A stretch of DNA of 64,000 nt, from the NCBI GenBank assembly GCA_016710075.1, contig JADJLO010000038.1, positions 379,953 through 443,952 on the forward strand. Reading direction: 5' to 3'. This document shows, one piece after another, positions 29,001 through 37,033 of this stretch. The DNA is from Acidobacteriota bacterium (lineage in GTDB: Bacteria; Acidobacteriota; Blastocatellia; RBC074). Below the pieces are notes generated by a model. It saw nothing but the letters and a program-made list of their open reading frames with translations, was not told the DNA's origin and did no database searches. Both the position numbers and the translations under genes were made by a program. Positions within the stretch are counted from its first letter, which is position 1, and every line of letters starts with the position of its first letter.

Positions 29001-32000
29001 GACGAAGGTCGTGTTGGCCGGTATCGGATCGCTCACCGCGACGTTGCGCGCGATGCTCGGCCCGTTGTTGGTCACCGCGATCGTGTAGGTCAGCAGGTCG
29101 CCGGCCGTCACTGCATCCGGATTGTCGAGCTTGGTCATGACCAGCTCGGCGCTCGTCTGGATCGTCACGTCGGCGCTGCTGCTGTTGTTGGTGGTGTCGG
29201 ACTCGGGAGAGCTCGACGTAACAGCCGCGGTATTGGTCACTGAACCCGGGTTTGCGCCTTCGGCCGCACGCGCAGTGATCGTGATCACGGCCGTTTCGCC
29301 CGGAGCCATGACTCCCTTGGTGCAGGTCACCATGCCGTTCTGGTTGACGCCCGGGCCAACACAGGTGAAGCCCGTTCCCGTCGTCTGAATTCCGGACACG
29401 AACAGGATTCCCACCGGCAGTGGATCGTTGACCACCACATTCTGCGCATCCGAAGGTCCACTGTTGTTGACCGTCAGCGTGTATGTGAAGGCCGGTCCGC
29501 CGGCGACGACGATAGCCTGACTGCGGGTCTTGACGATCGAGAGATCGACATTGCCCGTGACCAGCGTCGAGGTCGGGTTCTGCGTGTTGTTGGCCGTGTT
29601 CGGATCAGGCGTCGCGTTCGGACCTGTCGAAGCGATGGTCGCCCCATTGGCCACGATCGTACCCGGCGCCACGTTGGCCGGCACTCTCACCTGGAAGCTG
29701 ATTGTGCCGCTTGCGCCTGAAGGCAGGACTCCCGCAGCGTGTGATCCAAACGCATTGGCATTCGGCGAGCAGTTGAACTGTGCGCCTGCTGTCGGAGTCG
29801 CCCCCTGGCAGGTCAGGCCCGCTGCCGTGATCGTTCCCACAGGTATCAGGTTCGCCGGCACCGTGTCGCTGATGACGACGGCATTGGCATCCGCCGGACC
29901 AGTGTTCCTGTAAGTGATCGAGTAGGTAATGGTCGAGTTCGACCCCGCCACCACTGAAGCCGGATTGGCGGTCTTGGTCAGTTGCAGATCGGCCTGCGAG
30001 TTGTTGATCGCCGTCTGCGCCATGGCCATGTTGTTGGTCAGGTTGTTGTCGCTGATATCGACATCCTCTCCCACCAGCCCCACATTGGCGACGTTGGGGA
30101 GAATGCTCGGGATCGGCGCGTAGTTCGCATTGACCTTGACGCTGAACTTGATCACCCGCATTTCGCCCGGAGCCAGAGGCAGATTGTTGGTGCAGGTGAT
30201 TTGGTTGCCGGCGGCCGGAACAGCAGCGCTGTCGCAGCTGAATCCGGGAGCGCTGATCGTTCCCTGAGGCGTCGTGCCCGCCGGCACGATATCCGTCACC
30301 TCGTATTCACCTGCCTGGTAGGTAGATGGACCGTTGTTCATCACCTTGACGGTGTAGAGGATCACATCGCCCGGTTTGGCGGCTTCAGGCGTCGCGGTCT
30401 TGGTGATGCCAAGATCGCCCGTCCGATTGATCCGCACCGGAACCGTCGAGCTGTTGTTGTTCTGATTGGCCGGCGGCTCGTTGGTCGCCGAGACAATCGC
30501 GGTGTTGTTCGTCTGCCCCGAAGAAGCGGCCGAATTGACCTTGAGGATCAGCGTCACAGAGGCGCTCTGGCCCGGAGCCAGCGTGCCTGCCGAGCAACTG
30601 ATTGATGTGCCGGCACCGTTCGGCGCGCAGCCCGCAAGACCATTCGATCCGGCGATGCTGACGAAGGTCATATTCGCCGGGAAGGTGTCGCTCAGGACGA
30701 CGCCCTGCGCGTTGGATGGACCGATGTTGCTCACATTGATCGTGTAGGTGACGTTCTCGCCGGCGTTGACCGTCGAGGGCGTGACAACCTTACTCACCGT
30801 GACATCCGGGCTCTGCGTGACAAATGTCACTCCCGGATCGCTGTTGTTGGAAGCATTCGGATCGTTGGTCGAGCTGCCGACACTCGCGATGTTGGTGATC
30901 GAGCTGCCCTGGTATCCGGCGGCTACTTTCACTCCCACGATGATCGTGGCGGTGCCGTTGACAGGAAGAGTTCCCACCGTACAGGTGATCGAGCCTCCCT
31001 GGCCTACCGGAGGTGCCGCACAATTCCATCCCAGCGGAACTGAGATCAGACTGTCAAAGAGCAGCCCTGCCGGCAAGGCATCCACCACCTGCACGTTCTG
31101 CGCGTCGGACGGACCCGCGTTGGCGACCGTCAGCGTGAACGGGACCGGAGCCCCGCCCGCCGTCGCCGGCGTCACGTTTGTGTTGGAATCCGACTTCAGG
31201 ATCGACAGATCAGCGATGGCGTTGACCAGTGTCTGCGTCGGTCCCTGCGTGTTATTGGCCGTGTTCGGATCAGGCGTTGCGTTCGCTCCGAATGTTCCGA
31301 TGTTGGCCACGTTGGTGATCAGCGAACCGGCTGCGACACCTGCGCCCACGCGGACGGTGTAGCTGAAGGTCGCCGTCGCACCCAGCGGCCAGGGACTGGT
31401 CACCGGCGTGCAGGTGAAGGTCGTTCCACCCGCCGCGTTGACCGCCAGACCCGAGCACGTGAAGGTGGCGGGTATCGTCACTGCCGTCACGGTCGTGCCG
31501 GCCGGGATGGTGTCGGTCAAACGGACACCGGTCGCGTCCGCCGGACCGTTGTTGCGAACATTGATCGTGAAGGTGATCAGCGACGAGCCGTCGCCGGCCG
31601 TCACCGGGCCCTGCGTGGCGGTCTTCGCCAGTTGCAGATCGGCCTGGATATTGTTGACCGCGGTCTTGACCGTGGCGCTGTTGTTGTTGGTGTTCGGTTC
31701 GACGACGTCGTTGAGCACACCGGTCGTCGCCGTGTTTGTGATGAAGCCGGGTACCGGGCCGAAGTCGCTGTTGACCTTCACCCTGTACATGATCGTCGTC
31801 ATCTGTCCCGGCAACAGGGTTACCGTGCCCACGCATGGGAACGCCGTTGTCCCGTTGCAGTCGAAATCAGGCGCCATGATCGTGCCTTGCAGGGTCGTCC
31901 CCGCCGGAACCGAATCGTTCACCTGGTAATCGCCCGGATTGAGCGTCGCCGGTCCGTTGTTCATGACCTTGACGGTGTAGAAGATCTCGTCGCCGACCTT

Positions 32001-35000
32001 GACGGCCTGCGGCGAATCGGTCTTGGTGATCGTCAGATCGACCGAACGGACGAATCCAAAATCAACGCCGAGCGTCGAGTTCGAATCCGGAGTCAGCGGA
32101 TTGTCCCTCTGAACCGGGTTGCCGAATCCGGTCGTCGACGACTGAGCCTGGTCGGATTCACCCGTGAGCGCCAGGCCAGGCGCCAGCGAAACCGGCGCAG
32201 AGCGCACGCTCGTCGGCAGAATGATCACGCCGTTGTCGTCGTTGTCCTGTGCGTTCGGGTTGAAGGCATTCGGCGGATTGGCGCTGCTCGTCAATCCCGC
32301 CAGCGGACCCGTCGTGTCGACTTCGACGATGTATGTCCCCTGCGGCAGACCGCTGAAAAGATACCTGCCGCTTGCATCGGTCGTCGTGACACCGAGAACC
32401 GTCACGCCGTCGGCTGCAATCAGTCGGACTATGACCCCCGGGACTACGGGCTCGCCCGCCTGACGGATACCGTCATTGAGCGCGCCTCCGCCTGCTCCGT
32501 TGTCGAGCCAGACGAGGTTGCCGAGGCTCATGCCGTAGAACCCGAAATCGATCGTCAGGTTTTCGTTTGCATCAGCCGTGTTCGGATCATTGTCCGGATT
32601 TTCGTTGAGCGGCTCGTTGAGGCCGACATCGATCGTTCTGCTGATGACGCTGCCGTTGGTCTGCTTCGTGCCGTTGTCGTCATTGTCGACGCCGGGATTT
32701 GAAGGCGATCCGCCGATATTCGGATCGGGAGCCGTTACTTCGGTCGCCGAACCGTTGAGTGTGATGGACGTTCCGCTGCTGAAGAGACCGCTGAGCGGCG
32801 CTCCCGGCAGGAAGTTCGTTGCCGGCAGTACGACTACGTACTTGCCGGGCACCAGATTCTGAGGCGTAACAGGATCGCCCGTGTTCGGGTCGGTCGTCTG
32901 CTGCGTGAAGAGGTAAAGACCAGTTCCCGCGGTCGTCGTCGTTGCCAGCGGATAGTTCGTATCCGGCTGGCCGTCGGCATCCGCATCCGCGAAGAGCTGG
33001 ACGGTCACACCGTTGATCGGAGCTTCCGGCCCGTCCTTGATGCCGTTGTTGTTGGCGTCGTACCAGACCTGGTTGCCGAGGCTCACAGGCGGCGGAACCA
33101 GTCCGAAATCGACCGTCGGATTGTAGGTCGAACCCGTATTGCTGTTGATCGTGTTGTTGTTGGCGGCACCGGTCAAACCGGGCGTCAGCGTCACAGGATT
33201 GCTGCTGATGGTGCCGCTGCCCGTGCCAACACCGTTGTCGTCGCTGTTAATGTTGTTATTTGGAGTTGGAGTGGTCGCCACATCAGTGCTGCTCAGATAG
33301 CCCGTGGGCGCCTGAACCTTGACGATGTAATCGCCTGCCGGCATACCCGAGAAGAGGTACTTGCCATTGGCGTCAGTCAGAACTCCTCCCGGAGCATCAT
33401 CGGCCGTGCCGAGGATGCCGTCAGGGCCGACGTTGATTTCCGTCGTTCCGTTGGCAGCATAAAGCCTCACTGGAATGCCCGCGAGCGGCGCTTCGCCGGC
33501 ATCGAGCAGTCCGTTGTTGAAGAATGCCCCCATGCCGGAATCCATCCAAACCACATCGCCGAGCTGCAGCTTGTAGAATCCGAAATCGACCGTCAAGTTG
33601 CTGCTGTTGTCGCCGATGTTGAGCCCGCCGGGCAGTCCTCCGACAGTGTTGTTGTAGCCGAAAGTCTGGCCGCCGGTCGTCCCGGTAGGATTGGTTGTCT
33701 CGTTGGCCGGCTCCTGGCCTACCTGAACATTGAGCAGGCCGCTGAGCGCACCGCCCGCGTAGAAGCCCGTGGTCTGCTTCGTGCCGTCATCGTTGTTGTC
33801 GGCATTGGAATCGGTCGTTCCGAAGGAGGCTTCGCTGACGACTCCCGTGCCGTTGATCGATGTGCCGCTCGACACATATCCGATCAGCATTCCAGCGTTG
33901 AAAGGCTGTCCGCCGATCGTCGCAGGAGCGCCCGCCGGATTGAAGTTGAAAGGCGAGACGCCCACGAAATAGTTACCCGGAACCAGGGGCTGCCCCGATC
34001 CAATGCCCAGCAGGGTCGTCGTCTCGGTGAAGAGATAATGTCCGTTGGCGTTGGTCAACTGGCGTGCTACCGGGATCAGCTCATTGACTCCACCCGTTCC
34101 GGTGTTGTCTTCGAGCGTATTGTTCCCGCTGGCATCGAAGAACAGGTCGACCAGGACACCACCGCTGGCCGTCTCGATAGACTCGATGATTCCGTTGTTG
34201 TTGGTGTCGAACCAGACGGTGTTGCCGATCGCCACCGCCGGCTGCAGGATGCCGAAGTCCACCGTCGGATCTTTCGTCGTTCCGTTGGCAGGCGTCACCT
34301 GATTGTTGCTTAACGTTCCGGCCGATCCCGGCGTCAGCGTGACTGGATTGCTGCTGATCGTTCCGCCTGATGCGCCGACGCCGTTGTCGTCGCTGTTGAC
34401 GTTACCGTTTGGATTTGGCGTCGAGGCGATGTCGCCACTGCTCACGGTTCCGGTCGGAGCCGTGATCCTCACGATGTAGCTTCCTTCAGGCAGGCCGGAG
34501 AAGAGATACTGACCGCTGCCGTTGGTTACGACTCCACCCGGAGCATCGTCGGCCGTGCCGAGGATACCGTCGGGTCCGACTGGAATTTCAGTCGTTCCGT
34601 CTTGCGAGAAGAGCTTGACTGTCACGCCCGGTACCGGTGACTCGCTGTTATCGAAGATGCCGTTGTTGTAAGCCGCACCCGCCCCCGTGTCGCTGAAGAC
34701 CACGTCGCCGAGCTGCAGCCGGTAGAACCCGAAGTCGACCGTCGTGTTGCCGCTGTCATCGCCGATATTCATAGCGTTGACTGTGTTCGGCAGACCCGGT
34801 GTCTGGCCACCCGTGGCGCCTGACGGCTGGGTCGTTTCATTCTTCGGCTCAGCGCCGACCTGGAGGGTGATCAAGCCGCTCAGAACGCCGCCGGTGTAGT
34901 AGCCTGCGCCCTGCTTCGTGCCGTCATCGAAGTTGTCCGCATTGCTGTCGGTTGTGCCGTTGGCAGCAATTGGAATTTCAGATATCGATCCCGCATTGCT

Positions 35001-36725
35001 GATCGATGTGCCGCTCGAAACATAACCCGCCAGCGATCCTGCATTGAACGGCTGTCCGTTGATCTGCGCGGGAGCTCCAACAGGATTGAAGTTGAAACTG
35101 GAAATGCCGATCTGGTAGTTGCCGGGCGCCAGTGCTACGCCATTCGGGAAACCTGCTGCATCCGTTCTTTCAGTGAACAGATAGTATCCTTGCGCATTGG
35201 TCAGCATTCGGGCGATCGGGGTCGTCTCAGCCCCGTCGATACCGTTTAAGCCGTCCGCATCAAAGAAGAGTTCGACCAGCACTCCCGGAGCCGTCGCTTC
35301 GGTCGGCTGAATCTGGCCGTCATTGTTCGTGTCGAACCAGACCGTGTTACCCACCGAAACCATCGGCGAGAGCAGTCCGAAATCGACCGTCGGATTGGTC
35401 GTCGTCGCCGTCGGGTTGCTGACAATGTTATTGTTCAGTGCACCGGCTGCACCCGGTATCAAACTCACCGGATTGGCTGCGATCAGACCGCCGGTGATGC
35501 CGACGCCGTTGTCATCGCTGTTGACGTTGTTGTTGGGACTCGGAGTAGAACCGATGTCCGTGCTGCTGAAGTAACCACCCGGCGCAGTCACTTTCACCAC
35601 ATAATCGCCCTGAGGCAATCCGGAGAAGAGATACTGGCCGCCGGCATTGGTCAACATTCCGCCCGGCGCGTCATCGCCCGTGCCCAGAATGCCATCCGGA
35701 CCGACAGGGATCTCCGTCGTTCCGTTCGCGGCGAAGAGCTGGACTTTGGTGCCCGGAAGGACTACTTCACCGATGTCATAGGTTGCGTTGTTGTAGTTGG
35801 CGCCCGCTCCCGTATCGACCCAAACCAGATCGCCGACCTGCAGTCTGTAGAATCCGAAATCCACAGTGACGTTGCTGCCGATGTCGGGTATCGGGAAGCC
35901 GCCGGCGCTGCCGTCGACCGTGTTGTTAAAGCCGAGCGTCGCTCCACCGGTTGTCCCCGTGGGCTGTGTGGCTTCACCAACAGGCTCCTGACCAGGCCTG
36001 ACATTCAGTATGCCGCTCAGGGCCCCACCAGCATAAACGCCTGATGTCTGCCGCGTCCCGTCGTCGAGGTTGTCGCCATTGGCATCTGTGACGCCGAAAG
36101 TCGACTCGGAAATAATCCCCGTTGGCCCCATCGAAGTACCACTCGACTGGTAACCCGCGAGATTTCCTGCCGCAAACGGCACGCCGTTGATCAAAGTCGG
36201 CGCTCCCGCTGTGATGAAGTTAAATGGCGAAACGCCTACCTGGTAGTTCCCCGGCACCAGTGGATTGCCCGTCGGGATGCCGGCCAGATTGGTCGTCTGC
36301 GTGAAGAGATACTGGCCGCTGGAGTTGGTCAGCATTCGAGCCACTGGCGTCGTCGCCTCGGCGCCGGTAATCGCGCCGCTGTTGTCGGCATCGAAGAAGA
36401 GGTCGACCAGCACGCCGGCTTTACCAAATTCTGACGGTGCGATCACACCGTCGTTATTGGCATCGAGCCAGACGGTGTTGCCGATTGAGACCGGTGGAGT
36501 CAGGCCGAAATCCACCGTCGGGTCGTAGGTCGTCGCCTGCGGGGAATTCACCTGGTTGTTGTTCAACGACCCGGCAAAACCAGGAGTCAGCGTTACCGGA
36601 TTGCTGATGATCGTCCCAAATCCGACTCCAAGACCGTTATCGTCGCTGTTGAAGTTATTGGGCGGCGTGGGAGTCGTCCCGATATCACCGCTGCTGACAT
36701 AACCGAGGGGAGGCGTGATCTGCAC
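26079..36725 (-). CDS. Giant gene 2, main fragment: SdrD-B stalk followed by DUF11 repeats
   Basis: This 3,548-residue frame is the longest uninterrupted frame in the window. The N-terminal third alternates two SdrD-B-like module types: a longer one opening SIGNTVWLDANNDGVI and a shorter one opening QVGDLVWVDTGAGANYNN. Each has Asp/Asn-rich DxNNDG-type loops that could bind calcium, and each ends with VTVDFGFYRLQ-like text. About 14 DUF11 modules follow, in a recurring four-module order (VDLTITK, ADLQLAK, ADLSILK, PDVTVSK and then equivalents). The last codons after SGFAPVDHQ are out of frame. The apparent start is only a frame entry near 36750. Confidence 0.85.
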   Translation of the reverse strand: MQITPPLGYVSSGDIGTTPTPPNNFNSDDNGLGVGFGTIISNPVTLTPGFAGSLNNNQVNSPQATTYDPTVDFGLTPPVSIGNTVWLDANNDGVIAPSEFGKAGVLVDLFFDADNSGAITGAEATTPVARMLTNSSGQYLFTQTTNLAGIPTGNPLVPGNYQVGVSPFNFITAGAPTLINGVPFAAGNLAGYQSSGTSMGPTGIISESTFGVTDANGDNLDDGTRQTSGVYAGGALSGILNVRPGQEPVGEATQPTGTTGGATLGFNNTVDGSAGGFPIPDIGSNVTVDFGFYRLQVGDLVWVDTGAGANYNNATYDIGEVVLPGTKVQLFAANGTTEIPVGPDGILGTGDDAPGGMLTNAGGQYLFSGLPQGDYVVKVTAPGGYFSSTDIGSTPSPNNNVNSDDNGVGITGGLIAANPVSLIPGAAGALNNNIVSNPTATTTNPTVDFGLLSPMVSVGNTVWFDTNNDGQIQPTEATAPGVLVELFFDADGLNGIDGAETTPIARMLTNAQGYYLFTERTDAAGFPNGVALAPGNYQIGISSFNFNPVGAPAQINGQPFNAGSLAGYVSSGTSISNAGSISEIPIAANGTTDSNADNFDDGTKQGAGYYTGGVLSGLITLQVGAEPKNETTQPSGATGGQTPGLPNTVNAMNIGDDSGNTTVDFGFYRLQLGDVVFSDTGAGAAYNNGIFDNSESPVPGVTVKLFSQDGTTEIPVGPDGILGTADDAPGGVVTNGSGQYLFSGLPEGSYIVRITAPTGTVSSGDIASTPNPNGNVNSDDNGVGASGGTISSNPVTLTPGSAGTLSNNQVTPANGTTKDPTVDFGILQPAVAIGNTVWFDTNNNGIIESIETASGGVLVDLFFDASGNNTLEDNTGTGGVNELIPVARQLTNANGHYLFTETTTLLGIGSGQPLVPGNYFVGVSPFNFNPAGAPATIGGQPFNAGMLIGYVSSGTSINGTGVVSEASFGTTDSNADNNDDGTKQTTGFYAGGALSGLLNVQVGQEPANETTNPTGTTGGQTFGYNNTVGGLPGGLNIGDNSSNLTVDFGFYKLQLGDVVWMDSGMGAFFNNGLLDAGEAPLAGIPVRLYAANGTTEINVGPDGILGTADDAPGGVLTDANGKYLFSGMPAGDYIVKVQAPTGYLSSTDVATTPTPNNNINSDDNGVGTGSGTISSNPVTLTPGLTGAANNNTINSNTGSTYNPTVDFGLVPPPVSLGNQVWYDANNNGIKDGPEAPINGVTVQLFADADADGQPDTNYPLATTTTAGTGLYLFTQQTTDPNTGDPVTPQNLVPGKYVVVLPATNFLPGAPLSGLFSSGTSITLNGSATEVTAPDPNIGGSPSNPGVDNDDNGTKQTNGSVISRTIDVGLNEPLNENPDNDPNTADANENLTIDFGFYGMSLGNLVWLDNGAGGGALNDGIRQAGEPVVPGVIVRLIAADGVTVLGVTTTDASGRYLFSGLPQGTYIVEVDTTGPLAGLTSSANPPNAFNPNAQDNDDNGVIILPTSVRSAPVSLAPGLALTGESDQAQSSTTGFGNPVQRDNPLTPDSNSTLGVDFGFVRSVDLTITKTDSPQAVKVGDEIFYTVKVMNNGPATLNPGDYQVNDSVPAGTTLQGTIMAPDFDCNGTTAFPCVGTVTLLPGQMTTIMYRVKVNSDFGPVPGFITNTATTGVLNDVVEPNTNNNSATVKTAVNNIQADLQLAKTATQGPVTAGDGSSLITFTINVRNNGPADATGVRLTDTIPAGTTVTAVTIPATFTCSGLAVNAAGGTTFTCTPVTSPWPLGATATFSYTVRVGAGVAAGSLITNVANIGTFGANATPDPNTANNTQGPTQTLVNAIADLSILKSDSNTNVTPATAGGAPVPFTLTVANAGPSDAQNVQVVDALPAGLLFDSLISVPLGWNCAAPPVGQGGSITCTVGTLPVNGTATIIVGVKVAAGYQGSSITNIASVGSSTNDPNASNNSDPGVTFVTQSPDVTVSKVVTPSTVNAGENVTYTINVSNIGPSNAQGVVLSDTFPANMTFVSIAGSNGLAGCAPNGAGTSISCSAGTLAPGQSASVTLILKVNSAASSGQTNNTAIVSATNEPPANQNNNSSTVPVRINRTGDLGITKTATPEAAKPGDVILYTVKVMNNGPSTYQAGEYEVTDIVPAGTTPQGTISAPGFSCDSAAVPAAGNQITCTNNLPLAPGEMRVIKFSVKVNANYAPIPSILPNVANVGLVGEDVDISDNNLTNNMAMAQTAINNSQADLQLTKTANPASVVAGSNSTITYSITYRNTGPADANAVVISDTVPANLIPVGTITAAGLTCQGATPTAGAQFNCSPNANAFGSHAAGVLPSGASGTISFQVRVPANVAPGTIVANGATIASTGPNATPDPNTANNTQNPTSTLVTGNVDLSIVKTRSQAIVVAGGPAFTYTLTVNNSGPSDAQNVVVNDPLPVGILFVSGIQTTGTGFTCVGPGVNQNGMVTCTKGVMAPGETAVITITARAAEGANPGSVTNTAAVTSSSPESDTTNNSSSADVTIQTSAELVMTKLDNPDAVTAGDLLTYTIAVTNNGPSIARNVAVSDPIPANTTFVSLSGSGILANCSFAGGQVTCTPSQMANGETATLTVIVRVNPNAPAGSNTISNTATVNWTDSDPNNQPDSTTANAQTSVNRLTDLAITKSDSPQAVVSGNQIIYLIMVTNNGPSTANIGEVVVKDAVPANTTNVSVVGSGPFAGCTLANLNGASGCTNSAAMAPGEKATLTYTVTVNPGTPVGFITNTATVAASDPALDPNLTNNSAAVKTAVGPNADLQLTKTANPQSVVAGDVNSIITYTITYLNSGASDAVAVVIDDTIPANLIPVGTITAPGLTCNGQSLVAGGQLICAPLANQAQFGGSNAAGVLPAGRGGTISFQVRVPANVPQGSLVANGASIASTGPNATPDPNTANNTQQPTSTLVTGSADLSVTKTDTPDPVIAGNVLTYTLVVNNAGPSDAKNVVVTDALPAGTTYISASSSDAGFICSNSNNTVTCNKAILAANASTTITIKAQVNASVPNGTILRNTATVASTTPDPNSTNNTSPQATTQVQTDADITIVKTSNPDPVVAGKDLTYTITVTSNGPSDAQTVKVVDPLPTGLTFTSVTGTGVFSAAGACSYSAGPRTITCNATPGGVMPAGATANITVVAKVNSSVPANTVLANTATVTWTDGDGNPNNDTASSTNNTTVVHESDLKLKKEAPSEVIAGQRMDYKITINNMGPSDVLGGAQPGTLMVMDTLPAGVTPVMPMTAPNLTIAGPGGFTCSYDSINNKVTCLNAAGTPGNFPIGSVLTIILKVQTASNLQDGTNIVNCANVSVTAPEFDPASGNNESCAAATVVRTSADLTVGKTAAPVSPVPGSNPPAVRAGENIRYTITFGNAGPSDAVNVKITDNVPGNTAAVAGQFPITVLATRGVYTGGNAVKVVCSLDAVTNKITCMPMGNTGLNPTLADGVLPAQVTGQLIFDVTVNASVTGGTIIGNGANIASAPNGSIPGTSDPNSGNNTSLTTSTPVISGFAPVDHQGCPVGGDCG

Positions 36726-37033
36726 CCTGTAGGTTCCTGCGGCAGCGCCTGGAACAGGTACTGGCCGCTCGCATTCGTCAGCATCCCGCCCGGCGCATCA
36801 TCCGCCGTTCCCAGAATGCCGTCGGGCCCGACCGGAATCTCAGTCGTTCCATCCGCCGAGAAAAGCTGCACGCGGATGCCCGGAATCGCCGCCTCACCTG
36901 GATCGAAGACGCCGTTGTTGTATGCGGCGCCCGCCCCCGTATCGAGCCACACGACATCTCCCAGCGCCAGCCGGAAGAATCCGAAATCTACCGTCACGTT
37001 GCTGTCGTTGTCGTCGCTCGGCACGCCAGGCAA
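36593..37033 (-). CDS. Giant gene 2, SdrD-B module fragment between two frameshifts
   Basis: True sequence is VTVDFGFFRLALGDVVWLD through TGAGAAYNNGVFDPGEAAIP to TNASGQYLFQALPQ, one short-type SdrD-B module. Frameshifts near 37060 and 36750 bound it, and codons below about 36750 are read out of frame. Confidence 0.75.
   Translation of the reverse strand: MPGVPSDDNDSNVTVDFGFFRLALGDVVWLDTGAGAAYNNGVFDPGEAAIPGIRVQLFSADGTTEIPVGPDGILGTADDAPGGMLTNASGQYLFQALPQEPTGCRSRLPSVMSAAVISGRLPRRPITSTATITVLESDLGRSSAIR

Noticed and set aside
28320..32702. Plus-strand open frames up to 356 codons opposite giant gene 2
   Set aside because: Antisense shadows of the repeats with no recognisable domains.
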